Positions 27,390 to 35,832 of a stretch of DNA of 64,000 nt are shown here, one piece after another; position 1 is the stretch's first letter; every line of letters starts with the position of its first letter. The DNA lies in contig JAFVCE010000022.1 of NCBI GenBank assembly GCA_017479385.1, forward strand, positions 1 through 64,000. The letters run 5' to 3'. The position numbers and the translations under genes are program-made. The notes under the pieces are model-generated. The model saw only the letters and a list, made by a program, of their open reading frames with translations. It was not told where the DNA came from and ran no database searches. This DNA comes from Bacteroidales bacterium. GTDB lineage: Bacteria > Bacteroidota > Bacteroidia > Bacteroidales > P3.

Positions 27390-28607
27390 TCAGTATCGTG
27401 GCAGTTTCACGGTGAATGTAGAGCCCTCGCCAGGCTGGCTTTGGAGGCCGATGTGTCCGTGGTGCAGCTTGACGACTTGTGCCACGTAGTTTAACCCTAT
27501 GCCGAATCCTTTGACGTTGTGGACGTCGCCCGTCGAGACGCGATAGAACTTGTCGAATATGCGACGTTGCTCTCTGCGAGCAATGCCAATGCCGCGGTCG
27601 CTCACGCTCACCACTATGTTTTTGCCCTCGGTAGCGGTGGCAACGGTAACGCAGATGTTTTGCCCAGAGTATTTTATGGCGTTGTCGACAAGGTTGTAAA
27701 TCATGTTCGTAATGTGCAGTTCGTCGGCAAAAAGGGTGGGAGGGTCGGCTTTGAGTTCGGTGATGAGCGTTCCCCCAGTGTTGTCGATAGCCAGCCTAAA
27801 GCTTTGCAACACGGCGCGCACTGTGGCGTTTATGTCGACCTCCTTGCGGTCGAGCGGGAAGCGAGGGTCGGCCATCTTCGAACTTTGCAAGATGGTTTCG
27901 ACCAGTATGCGCATTCGTCTGTTTTCGTCGCTGATAATGTTCAAGGCTTGGCTTGCGGTGGGGTCGTGGCCGGTGTCGCCCTCTTTCAGCATTTCGCATG
28001 CCAGCCCGATGGTGGCTATCGGGGTCTTAATTTCGTGGGTCATATTGTTGACGAAGGCGGTTTTCATCTCGTCGACCTTGTGTTGGTTGACGGCAACAAC
28101 CATCGATATGGCAAAAAGCAGCACCACAACCACTATGAGGAATATGCTCATGTAGAAGTAGAGGTGCGAGTTCTGTCGCAAGAATAGAGCCGTTTTGGGG
28201 AATGCAAGAATGATGAAGTATTGGTTCGAACTGATGATGCCCGACGGGTGGTACGAATATTTGAACGGCGAAGTGCGCAGCCTGTTCTCCATACCGGGCT
28301 GGCTGCAGTAGTAGAACTCGTCGAGCGAAGCGTCGTAGATTCCCATTTCGGGTTTGAGGTCGATGCCGGCTTCGAGCAATTCGTCGGCAATGAGCGAGTC
28401 GAGCGAGCTGAAAGTGGGCTGTTGTGTGTATATGTCGTCGTCGGCAATATTCTCCATCACTTGGTCCATAGCGTTGCCAACAGCGGTGTTGAACATATTG
28501 TCGCTCAGCAGGAACGTTTGCCTCATCTGGTTAATCTGTATCAGTACGAGGCTCATTGCGGCGAGTGCAAAAACGGTAATCAGTATGGCCAAAAGCGAGC
28601 GTTTCAT
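27390..28607 (-). CDS. Membrane sensor histidine kinase (RprX-like), orphan
   Basis: A 405-residue sensor kinase. It has an N-terminal membrane helix (8-25 or so), a periplasmic sensor domain of about 130 residues and a second helix (FYMSIFLIVVVVLLFAISMV). These are followed by a HisKA box with the phospho-accepting His in MTHEIKTPI and a HATPase domain (NLVDNAIKYS, DRGIGIARR, FGIGLNYV). It resembles Bacteroides RprX. The start at 28607 follows the leader GAACCT. No response regulator is encoded next to it, although RprX-type kinases usually have one. It is 4 bases after the DUF819 gene and in the uvrA operon. Signal and output are unknown. Confidence 0.9.
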   Translation of the reverse strand: MKRSLLAILITVFALAAMSLVLIQINQMRQTFLLSDNMFNTAVGNAMDQVMENIADDDIYTQQPTFSSLDSLIADELLEAGIDLKPEMGIYDASLDEFYYCSQPGMENRLRTSPFKYSYHPSGIISSNQYFIILAFPKTALFLRQNSHLYFYMSIFLIVVVVLLFAISMVVAVNQHKVDEMKTAFVNNMTHEIKTPIATIGLACEMLKEGDTGHDPTASQALNIISDENRRMRILVETILQSSKMADPRFPLDRKEVDINATVRAVLQSFRLAIDNTGGTLITELKADPPTLFADELHITNMIYNLVDNAIKYSGQNICVTVATATEGKNIVVSVSDRGIGIARREQRRIFDKFYRVSTGDVHNVKGFGIGLNYVAQVVKLHHGHIGLQSQPGEGSTFTVKLPRY

Positions 28608-28611
28608 AGGT

Positions 28612-29757
28612 TCAGAATAGCAGTAGTAGGTTAAATACAGCAATGCCCAAGTAGTTGCCCAGCATATAGCCTATCAGGCCAATGCTAATGCCGGTAACAA
28701 TAACATCCTTGTTGCCCAAAAGTGCGGCGGCCATCGGCACAAATGGGGGAGAGTTGATGAGGGCTACCGAGCTGACCATAACCGTGTCGCCATCGATTTT
28801 GAGTAACCGCGCCATAATTATTTGCAGCACAATCGATACGAATATGACGAACATCACGTAGCCAAAGATATTGAGGCTTCCGCTCAGGCTCATCTGCCTT
28901 ATGTCGCAACTGTTGGCAATGGTGAAGCAGAAAAGATAGACGAGGTAAAGCCCAATGTCGAACGAACCCTGTTGTTTCCTCATCGGTTTGGTTAGCGATG
29001 CCGCTATGGCCAACGTTGTGAGTGCCAGAATCAGAACCGTCATGTTCACACCATCGTCGCCTCCCGCCAGTTTGGCGAGGACAAGGCTAACGGCAGCAAT
29101 AGCTACGGCTGTGCCTATGGCCAAGAACGACCCCTTGCGGTGTTCGCGGTCGAAGGGGAACAAAGTCGGGTTAAGGTCGGGTTGAGGTCGGGTTGAGGTC
29201 GCCCCTGCACGCCCGTAAGGCAGTAGTCGGCGAAAGACAATCTTGCCAGCGAACACTATAAATATAAGGTATAGACCTGTGGCAATAAGGTCGTATGAGG
29301 TTAGATAGAGGTAGTTCTCGCCTTCGAGCCCCACCCCTTTGGCAATAGCTCCCACGTTTGGTATACCTCCGGTATACATACCCGTGGCCACGGCGCAGAC
29401 CTTGGCAAATTCGGTGTCGTGGGGCCCATGCCGGAAAAGGAAGTATCCGCCAACGCTCACCACGAGCACCGCCACCAGTCCGCTGATAAGCACTCGCGAG
29501 GCGTTGCGCCACGAAATGCGTCGTATGTCGCACCCCAGCAGCATGAGCGGTATGGCAAGCGGTATGGCAATGTTGCCTACCATATCGTTGATAGAACTTG
29601 TTGTGGCACTTGTACCAATGCTGTTTGCTACTGCAATGCCAATGATGTAGAGCAGCGTCATTGGCGAAACGCGGTCAATCCATCGCCAACGCCGAGCCAG
29701 GTTCATCAGCAGCAACGGTGTGCCGAGCAGGTAGATTATGTACAGAGCCGTCAACAT
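28612..29757 (-). CDS. DUF819-family integral membrane protein
   Basis: A 381-residue polytopic protein with about ten membrane helices, of the DUF819 (YjcL-like) family. Typical segments include the N-terminal GTPLLLMNLARRW, the conserved MYTGGIPNVGAI and the C-terminal INSPPFVPMAAALLGNKD. Function is unestablished, and a transporter role is assumed for the fold. Residues about 185-198 (ATSTRPQPDLNPTL) form a hydrophilic loop encoded by DNA that matches this genome's dispersed repeat. The start overlaps the uvrA stop by 7 bases and the kinase gene follows after 4 bases. Confidence 0.85.
   Translation of the reverse strand: MLTALYIIYLLGTPLLLMNLARRWRWIDRVSPMTLLYIIGIAVANSIGTSATTSSINDMVGNIAIPLAIPLMLLGCDIRRISWRNASRVLISGLVAVLVVSVGGYFLFRHGPHDTEFAKVCAVATGMYTGGIPNVGAIAKGVGLEGENYLYLTSYDLIATGLYLIFIVFAGKIVFRRLLPYGRAGATSTRPQPDLNPTLFPFDREHRKGSFLAIGTAVAIAAVSLVLAKLAGGDDGVNMTVLILALTTLAIAASLTKPMRKQQGSFDIGLYLVYLFCFTIANSCDIRQMSLSGSLNIFGYVMFVIFVSIVLQIIMARLLKIDGDTVMVSSVALINSPPFVPMAAALLGNKDVIVTGISIGLIGYMLGNYLGIAVFNLLLLF
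29165..29206 (-). repeat. Dispersed-repeat-like sequence inside the DUF819 gene
   Basis: On the plus strand GTCGGGTTAAGGTCGGGTTG is followed by AGGTCGGGTTGAGGTCGCCC. The end CGGGTTGAGGTCGCCCCTGC closely matches copy G at 7701-7720 (CGGGTTGACATCGCCCCTCC). The reading frame stays open through it. Confidence 0.7.
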
Positions 29758-32585
29758 TGGCTTGCTGCTTTGGTTTGTTCCAGCTCTGGTTTAAGATAGC
29801 GACCGGTGTAGCTTTCGGCGCACTGGGCAACCTCTTCGGGCGTGCCGGCGCATACAATGTTGCCACCTTGGCGCCCGCCTTCGGGGCCCATGTCGATAAT
29901 CCAGTCGGCAACCTTTATGACATCGAGGTTATGTTCTATGACGAGCACTGTGTTGCCCTTGTCTACCAGTTTTTGAAGCACCTCGAGCAGCACCCTGATA
30001 TCTTCGAAATGTAGGCCTGTCGTGGGTTCGTCGAGAATGTAGAGCGTGCGCCCCGTGTCGGTGCGCGAGAGTTCGGTGGCCAGTTTTATGCGTTGAGCCT
30101 CGCCTCCGCTGAGGGTGGTGCTTTGTTGGCCCAGTGTGATGTAGCCCAGCCCAACGTCTTGGATGGTCTTCAGTTTGCGGTAGATTTTTGGGTAGGGCTC
30201 GAAAAAGTCGACAGCTTCGTCAATCGTCATGTCGAGCACGTCGGCAATGCTCTTGCCTTTGTAGCGTATTTCGAGCGTTTCGCGATTATATCGTTTGCCG
30301 CCGCAGACTTCGCATTGCACGTACACGTCGGGCAGAAAGTTCATCTCTATTGTGCGCAGTCCTGCCCCTTTGCAATGCTCGCAGCGCCCCCCACTCACGT
30401 TGAACGAGAAGCGGCCCGGCTTGTAGCCGCGAATGCGAGCGCCGGGTAGTTGGGCAAAGATGTGGCGAACCTCGTCGAACAGTCCGGTATAGGTGGCAGG
30501 GTTGCTGCGCGGCGTGCGACCTATGGGACTTTGGTCGATTTGGATTATTTTGTCGATGTTTTCTATGCCAGAAACCGAGCGGAACGGCAGAGGACGACGC
30601 GAGGCGTGGTTGAGTTGCTGGCTCAAAAGTGGCTGCAAGGTCTCGCTCACGAGGGTCGATTTGCCCGAGCCGCTAACGCCGGTGACGCACACAAAGAGGC
30701 CCAGTGGCAGGTCGAAGGTTACGTCTTTCAGGTTGTTGCCAGTGGCGCCGACAATGGTCATGTGGTTGCGGTCGGTGGCAGGGCGCCGTTCGGGTATGGC
30801 AATGTCGCGCCGACGGGCAAGGTAGTCGAGGGTTAGGCTGTTGGCCGAGGTTTGCTCCAAGTTGGGTTTGCCTGCAAAAAGCACTTTGCCGCCATGCACT
30901 CCGGCGCCGGGGCCGATGTCGACCAGATAGTCGGCTGCCAGCATCATGTCGCGGTCGTGTTCTACCACGATGACGGTGTTGCCCAGGTCGCGAAGTTCTT
31001 TTAAGGCGTTGATTAGGCGTTGGTTGTCGCGCTGGTGAAGGCCGATAGAGGGTTCGTCGAGTATGTAGAGCACGTTGACCAGTTGCGACCCTATTTGCGT
31101 TGCAAGCCTTATGCGCTGGCTTTCGCCGCCCGAGAGCGACTTGGTGCTGCGGTTCATGGAGAGGTAGCCAACGCCGACATCGAGCAGGAAGCGGAGCCTT
31201 TTTTGTATTTCGCGGAGCACTTCGTGTGCCACCGCGCGGTCGCGCTCCGAGAGCCGCTCTTCGAGGCCAGAGAGCCATTGGTAGAGCTCTGTTATGTCCA
31301 TAGCGGCCAGTTCGGCAATGTTTTTACCGTCGATGCGGAAGCTGAGCGACTCGGGTTTGAGTCGGCTGCCATGGCATTCGGGGCAGGGCACGGTGTTCAT
31401 GAACGACGCGGCCCATTTCTGGATAGCGGCCGAGCTGTCGTCGTCGGCCATTTGCTGAACGTAGTTGACAATGCCGGCAAAGCCGCTGCGGGCGCTGGTG
31501 TCGTAGGGGTCGTCGATTCCGGTGAAGTTGCTTGTGCCGTAGAGTATGGCGTTGAGGGCTTCGTCGTCGAGAGTTTCGACGGGGTCGTCGAGCGTGAAGT
31601 TGTATTGGGCGCAGAGGTTGGCGAGTTTGCGATACATATAGTTGGTTTCGCTGTATCGGCCGAGGACTTCGAAGGCGCCTTGTTTTATGCTCTTTTTGGG
31701 GTCGGGGATGATGCGGTTGAGGTCGATTTCGGCAATTTCGCCCAATCCGTTACATTTGGGGCAGGCGCCATAGGGCGAATTGAACGAAAAGGTGTTGGGT
31801 TCGGGTTCGGGATAGGAGAGGCCCGTTTCGGGGTCCATAAGTAGTTTGCTGTAGTAGCGGGTCTGGTCGCCGTCGAGTATCATGAGCACGCCTTTGCCTT
31901 GTTTGAAGGCGATGCGGACGGCATCTTTGAGCCGGTCGGGGTTGCGACCCACTCGAACGCGGTCGACGACGAGCTCGATGTCGTGTATCTTGTAGCGGTC
32001 GACCTGCATATTGTAGGTCAGTTCGCGCACCTCGCCATCGACCCTCACGCGTAGAAATCCTTTTTTTGCCACTTGGGCAAAGAGTTCGCGGTAGTGGCCT
32101 TTGCGGCGTTTGACCATTGGGGCGAGTATCATCACGTCGTGGCCCTCGTATTGTTCTTCGATGAGGCGGATGATTTGCTCGTCGGTGTATTTAACCATGG
32201 GGTTGCCGGTGGCTATTGAATAGGCTACGCCTATTCTGGCATAGAGCAGGCGCAGCAGGTCGTAGGTGTCGGTGAGTGTGCCGACGGTGGAGCGGGGGTT
32301 GTTGTTGGTGCTTTTTTGTTCGATAGAGATGACGGGGCTGAGGCCGTCGATGAGGTCGACGTCGGGGCGTTCCATGTTGCCGATGAAGCGGCGCGCATAG
32401 GCCGAGAAGGTGTCGAGATAGCGACGTTGCCCTTCGGCGTGGATGGTGTCGAAGGCGAGTGAACTTTTGCCGGAGCCGCTCAGTCCGGTGAAGACGATGA
32501 GCTGGCCGCGCGGTAGGGTGAGGTCGACGTTTTGAAGGTTGTGTTCGCGGGCTCCGAGGATGGTTATGGTCTGGTCGCTGTTCAT
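29751..32585 (-). CDS. uvrA: Excinuclease ABC subunit A (second paralog)
   Basis: A 944-residue UvrA with all ABC motifs: [12 protein letters not shown] near residue 35, GVSGSGKSTLVSE in the second half, [12 protein letters not shown] and [12 protein letters not shown] signatures, [12 protein letters not shown] and LDEPTTGLHFED Walker B regions, and cysteine pairs (CPKCNGLGE, CPECHGS, CEHCKGAG, CEVCGGKR). Its N-terminal block (YAEG-like HAEGQRRYLDTFSAYARRFIG, SPVISIEQKSTNNNPRSTVG) matches the Bacteroidales UvrA type. It heads an operon with DUF819 and the sensor kinase, with stop and start overlapping. Dispersed repeat copy C lies directly upstream of the start. Confidence 0.96.
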   Translation of the reverse strand: MNSDQTITILGAREHNLQNVDLTLPRGQLIVFTGLSGSGKSSLAFDTIHAEGQRRYLDTFSAYARRFIGNMERPDVDLIDGLSPVISIEQKSTNNNPRSTVGTLTDTYDLLRLLYARIGVAYSIATGNPMVKYTDEQIIRLIEEQYEGHDVMILAPMVKRRKGHYRELFAQVAKKGFLRVRVDGEVRELTYNMQVDRYKIHDIELVVDRVRVGRNPDRLKDAVRIAFKQGKGVLMILDGDQTRYYSKLLMDPETGLSYPEPEPNTFSFNSPYGACPKCNGLGEIAEIDLNRIIPDPKKSIKQGAFEVLGRYSETNYMYRKLANLCAQYNFTLDDPVETLDDEALNAILYGTSNFTGIDDPYDTSARSGFAGIVNYVQQMADDDSSAAIQKWAASFMNTVPCPECHGSRLKPESLSFRIDGKNIAELAAMDITELYQWLSGLEERLSERDRAVAHEVLREIQKRLRFLLDVGVGYLSMNRSTKSLSGGESQRIRLATQIGSQLVNVLYILDEPSIGLHQRDNQRLINALKELRDLGNTVIVVEHDRDMMLAADYLVDIGPGAGVHGGKVLFAGKPNLEQTSANSLTLDYLARRRDIAIPERRPATDRNHMTIVGATGNNLKDVTFDLPLGLFVCVTGVSGSGKSTLVSETLQPLLSQQLNHASRRPLPFRSVSGIENIDKIIQIDQSPIGRTPRSNPATYTGLFDEVRHIFAQLPGARIRGYKPGRFSFNVSGGRCEHCKGAGLRTIEMNFLPDVYVQCEVCGGKRYNRETLEIRYKGKSIADVLDMTIDEAVDFFEPYPKIYRKLKTIQDVGLGYITLGQQSTTLSGGEAQRIKLATELSRTDTGRTLYILDEPTTGLHFEDIRVLLEVLQKLVDKGNTVLVIEHNLDVIKVADWIIDMGPEGGRQGGNIVCAGTPEEVAQCAESYTGRYLKPELEQTKAASQC

Positions 32586-32600
32586 TGATTATGAGGACTG

Positions 32601-32660
32601 TAGAGGGGTTAAAGAGGGGTTAGGGTCGTGTTGAGGTCGAACAAGGCTTGTGTTTCAGGC
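32601..32660 (+). repeat. Dispersed repeat, copy C
   Basis: TAGAGGGGTTAAAGAGGGGT, then the core GGTCGTGTTGAGGTCGAA at 32624-32641 (one base changed), then CAAGGCTTGTGTTTCAGGC. It lies 15 bases from the uvrA start, inside what should be its promoter or leader region. Confidence 0.9.
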
Positions 32661-32709
32661 AGTTAGGGGGCGTTTTTGGGGCGTTGGTTGGTCGATTGGA
32701 TGGCGATGG

Positions 32710-33324
32710 TTAGGCGTCGGCGTCGCGTTGTTGTTTGAACCATTCGACGAACTGTGGCAGGTCGTTGAGTGGGCGGAAGCCCTCTTTGAATGGTTCGGCT
32801 GGCAGGGGGCAGGCTTCCATGTAGCCCACGAGGGTGGCGCAGTCGAATTCGCCGATGATGGTTTCGATGGTGGTGTAGAGGCCCACGAGTTGGTCTTCGT
32901 CGTCGGGTTTGGGGTCGGCCATGGCTATGCGCAGCCCGAGTATGTCGGGCTCTTCTTCGCATTCGAGTTGCATGAAGTGCATTTGCGAGGTGTTGAAGCT
33001 GTAGGGGCCGAAGCGGACGATGACGGGTGTTTCGACGGCTTGGCGAAAGGCGACGAATTCCCACCAGTCGAGGTCGGGCGCGGTGTCGACGAGGTCGACC
33101 ACGTGGCTAAAGAGCTCGGTGTCGCCTTCGGCGCTGAAGGTGAGTCGACGCCCGTTGGGGGTGGGGTCGCCCATTTCGTATGACAGGCCGTCGCAGTAGG
33201 CGGTGAGTTCTTCTTGCAACGTTTTTTCGAGGTCGGTGCGTTGCTGCTCGCTCATGTCGCCCAGCATTATGAGTTGTTCGTTGTGGTTGGTGAACCACTG
33301 CCAGAATTGTTCGGTGTTGTGCAT
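32710..33324 (-). CDS. Conserved hypothetical protein
   Basis: A 204-residue acidic, soluble protein without signal peptide. It begins MHNTEQFWQWFTNHNEQLI and contains many aromatic and acidic residues (LVDTAPDLDWWEFVAFR). It has the look of the DUF695-like or IPP-type small hypothetical proteins of Bacteroidota but no family can be stated. It is 25 bases downstream of murB on the same strand, so it probably shares the murB transcript. Confidence 0.7.
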   Translation of the reverse strand: MHNTEQFWQWFTNHNEQLIMLGDMSEQQRTDLEKTLQEELTAYCDGLSYEMGDPTPNGRRLTFSAEGDTELFSHVVDLVDTAPDLDWWEFVAFRQAVETPVIVRFGPYSFNTSQMHFMQLECEEEPDILGLRIAMADPKPDDEDQLVGLYTTIETIIGEFDCATLVGYMEACPLPAEPFKEGFRPLNDLPQFVEWFKQQRDADA

Positions 33325-33349
33325 TGTGGGTCGTTGGGTGTGGTTTGGT

Positions 33350-34345
33350 TTAGATTATTATTGCTTCGGGTGTTAGGCCGACGCCGAATTTTTGTTCCAC
33401 GTCGGTGGCAATGGCCGAGGCGAGGGCTGTTATGTCGTTGCCAGTGCAGCCGCCAGCGTTGTAGAGCACGAGGGGTTGGCGTTGCCACACGGCGGCGTTG
33501 CCCACGCGGCGCCCTTTCCATCCGGCGCGGTCTATGAGCCATGCGGCCGAGAGTTTGGCGCCACCGTCGGGGGTGGGGTAGGAGGGCATATCGGGGTATT
33601 GGGCCAGGAGGCTGTCGCGGGTGTGGGCGTCGACCACGGGGTTTTTGAAGAAGCTGCCGGCCGAGCCGTACTCTTCGGGGCGTGGCAGTTTGTCCCAACG
33701 CAGGGCGGTCACGGTTTCGACCATTTGCAGGGCGGTGGGGTGGGCCATGTTGGCGGCTTCGAGGTTTTGGCGCAGGGCGCTGTAGCTGGTGTTGGGGGCA
33801 AAACGGGTGCTAAGGCGGAAAGTTACAGCGGTCACTATCAGCTCTTTATGGTGTTTGAAGAGGCTGTCGCGGTAGCCAAAGCGGCACTCGTTGGCGCCGA
33901 TGGTGACCATCTGGGCTGTTGCGGTGTTGTAGGCGCTGACGCTCTCGATGCAGTCTGCGGCTTCGGCGCCGTAGGCTCCCACGTTCTGAACCGGTGCGGC
34001 GCCCACGGTGCCGGGAATGGCGGCCAGGTTTTCGAGGCCGTGCCACCCGTTGGCGGCGCAGTGGCGCACAAAGGGGTCCCACTCTTCGCCAGCTTGGGCT
34101 TCGACCAGCACCCACTCTTCGCCGCTGCCCACTTTGGCTATGCCGCGGTTGGCCATGTGGAGCACTGTGCCGTCGAAGTTGTGGGCAAAGACCATGTTGC
34201 TGCCGCCACCAAGAACCAGGTAGGGGTTGCCAAAGTCGACTTGGCGCAGTTCGTCGGCTGCTTCGATGGTTACGAGGCGGCTGGCTCGGGCGTCGAGCCC
34301 AAAGGTGTTCAGTTTCAGAAGCGAAGCGTCGGTTGTCGATTTCAT
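33350..34345 (-). CDS. murB: UDP-N-acetylenolpyruvoylglucosamine reductase MurB
   Basis: A 331-residue flavoenzyme that reduces UDP-GlcNAc-enolpyruvate to UDP-MurNAc using NADPH, the second committed step of peptidoglycan precursor synthesis. Seen: FAD-binding LVLGGGSNMVF, IPGTVGAAPVQNVGAYG, the CRFGYRDSLFK segment typical of type I MurB, and GSAGSFFKNP with the catalytic serine. The length agrees with the E. coli-type enzyme. It lies downstream of the Y-family polymerase (78 bases) and upstream of a hypothetical gene. Confidence 0.96.
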   Translation of the reverse strand: MKSTTDASLLKLNTFGLDARASRLVTIEAADELRQVDFGNPYLVLGGGSNMVFAHNFDGTVLHMANRGIAKVGSGEEWVLVEAQAGEEWDPFVRHCAANGWHGLENLAAIPGTVGAAPVQNVGAYGAEAADCIESVSAYNTATAQMVTIGANECRFGYRDSLFKHHKELIVTAVTFRLSTRFAPNTSYSALRQNLEAANMAHPTALQMVETVTALRWDKLPRPEEYGSAGSFFKNPVVDAHTRDSLLAQYPDMPSYPTPDGGAKLSAAWLIDRAGWKGRRVGNAAVWQRQPLVLYNAGGCTGNDITALASAIATDVEQKFGVGLTPEAIII

Positions 34346-34423
34346 ATTTACAATAACGAGCGTCGCGCGATTTTATTGTGTGCTGGTGCTAAAAAAAATC
34401 GCCATTCTTCAGCGTGGGTTGCG

Positions 34424-35617
34424 TCAGCTGCCGCCAAAGGTCACCGTTTCGTCGCCAAAGCGGTCGTTCAGCATATCGGTAACGCTCATCAGCTTGCGTC
34501 GGCGCTCGTTGCGGTCGTGGTCGAAGAGGTCGAGTTGCTGGCCGGCGTCGGCCACAATGTTGCCCAGCACCACGCCGGCCCTTTTGTACTGGTAGCCAGG
34601 GCGGAATAGGGTGTCGAGCAGTGCCTCGGCGGTGTGGATAATGGTGGGCGAATCGGCCGTGGGCGAGGGCAGTTTGGCGGTGGCGTCGTTGGCATATTGG
34701 GCAAGGTCGTTGCGGTAGCGGTTGGTGGCCACAAACACTGTCACCGAGCGGCAAAGGCTCTTCTCGTGGCGCAGGCTGGCGGCGCAGCGCGCAGCGAAGT
34801 GGGCTACCTTGCGCGACAGCTCGTCGCGCTCTTTTATCATCACCTCGAAAGTGCGGCTCTGCATTATCGATTTGCGCCGTTCGCGGTTCTCGAGAGTCAC
34901 GGCCGGGGTGCCTTGAAGCTCGAGGTAGGTGTGCAGGCCGGCCGAGGTGAATGTTTTTTCGACCACTTGGCGCGGCAGTTGGGCAAAGTCGAGGGCGGTA
35001 GACACCCCCATGCGCTCAAGTCGTGGGCGCAGCTGCCGGCCCACGCCCCACACCTCGCCAATGGGCATAACGGCCAGTGCGCGCTCGCGCTTGGTTGGAG
35101 GCATGACGCACACGCCGTTGTAGCCGGCATAGTGTTTGGCAAACCATGTGGCGCACTTGGCCAGCGTGTAGGTGGCGGCGCAGCCACAGCCCACTGGTAT
35201 GCCCGAGGTGTCGGCAATGAGTTGTTTCACGTTGCGCACGTGGTGAGCCACGCGGTCGGGGTCGTCGAGCGGCAGGGTGCCGAAAAATTCGTCGATAGAG
35301 TATTGCACAAAGTCCTGCACCACGCCTTGATTAACAACCTCTTGCATTATCTGGCGCGATATGCGACGATATTTTTTGTGGTCGGCAGGGCAGATGGCTA
35401 CGTCGTTTTCTTGCAACAGGTCGCGAACCTTGAATAGTGGCATACCACGCTTCAAGCCCAACTTCTTGGCCGTGGTGTCGAGGGCCAGAATCACACCGCC
35501 TCCATGCTCGTTGGTATTGGCCACCACCACGGGGCGCCCTTTCAGTTCGGGGCGTGTGGCTATCTCGCACGAGGCGAAATACGAGTTGCAGTCGATGTGG
35601 ATACAATACATAGCCAC
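34424..35617 (-). CDS. Y-family DNA polymerase (UmuC/DinB-like)
   Basis: A 397-residue translesion polymerase. The palm motif DCNSYFASCE (9-18) carries the first catalytic Asp, and YSIDEFFG carries the catalytic Asp-Glu pair. A helix-hairpin-helix region (EVWGVGRQLRPRLERMG) and the little-finger domain follow. It copies damaged DNA with low fidelity. The C-terminal half (QYKRAGVVLGNIV) is of the UmuC type rather than DinB. No umuD-like gene is beside it, although Bacteroidales umuC often sits next to one. No LexA box was recognised. Confidence 0.9.
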   Translation of the reverse strand: MAMYCIHIDCNSYFASCEIATRPELKGRPVVVANTNEHGGGVILALDTTAKKLGLKRGMPLFKVRDLLQENDVAICPADHKKYRRISRQIMQEVVNQGVVQDFVQYSIDEFFGTLPLDDPDRVAHHVRNVKQLIADTSGIPVGCGCAATYTLAKCATWFAKHYAGYNGVCVMPPTKRERALAVMPIGEVWGVGRQLRPRLERMGVSTALDFAQLPRQVVEKTFTSAGLHTYLELQGTPAVTLENRERRKSIMQSRTFEVMIKERDELSRKVAHFAARCAASLRHEKSLCRSVTVFVATNRYRNDLAQYANDATAKLPSPTADSPTIIHTAEALLDTLFRPGYQYKRAGVVLGNIVADAGQQLDLFDHDRNERRRKLMSVTDMLNDRFGDETVTFGGS

Positions 35618-35778
35618 ACTATAACGCGCAAAAAGCAGAATTATTGTGTCTCCCCGCGAAATATATTTCGCTTTTCCCCCGACTATAAATTTTTTTTGGC
35701 CTCAATCGGAGCGAGGCTGTGGCCAACCTGCTACTGGTCAGCGTATATCGTAGTTGCTTGCCTAAATGGCTGTAAATC

Positions 35779-35817
35779 AATCTTAATTGGGGGAGGCATA
35801 CTCCCCCAATTAAGATT
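35779..35817 (-). terminator. Terminator of pepD
   Basis: Perfect 17-base arms (AATCTTAATTGGGGGAG at 35779-35795, complement at 35801-35817) with a 5-base loop, ending 15 bases from the pepD stop. Confidence 0.92.
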
Positions 35818-35832
35818 AGAGGTTAAGCGGAC

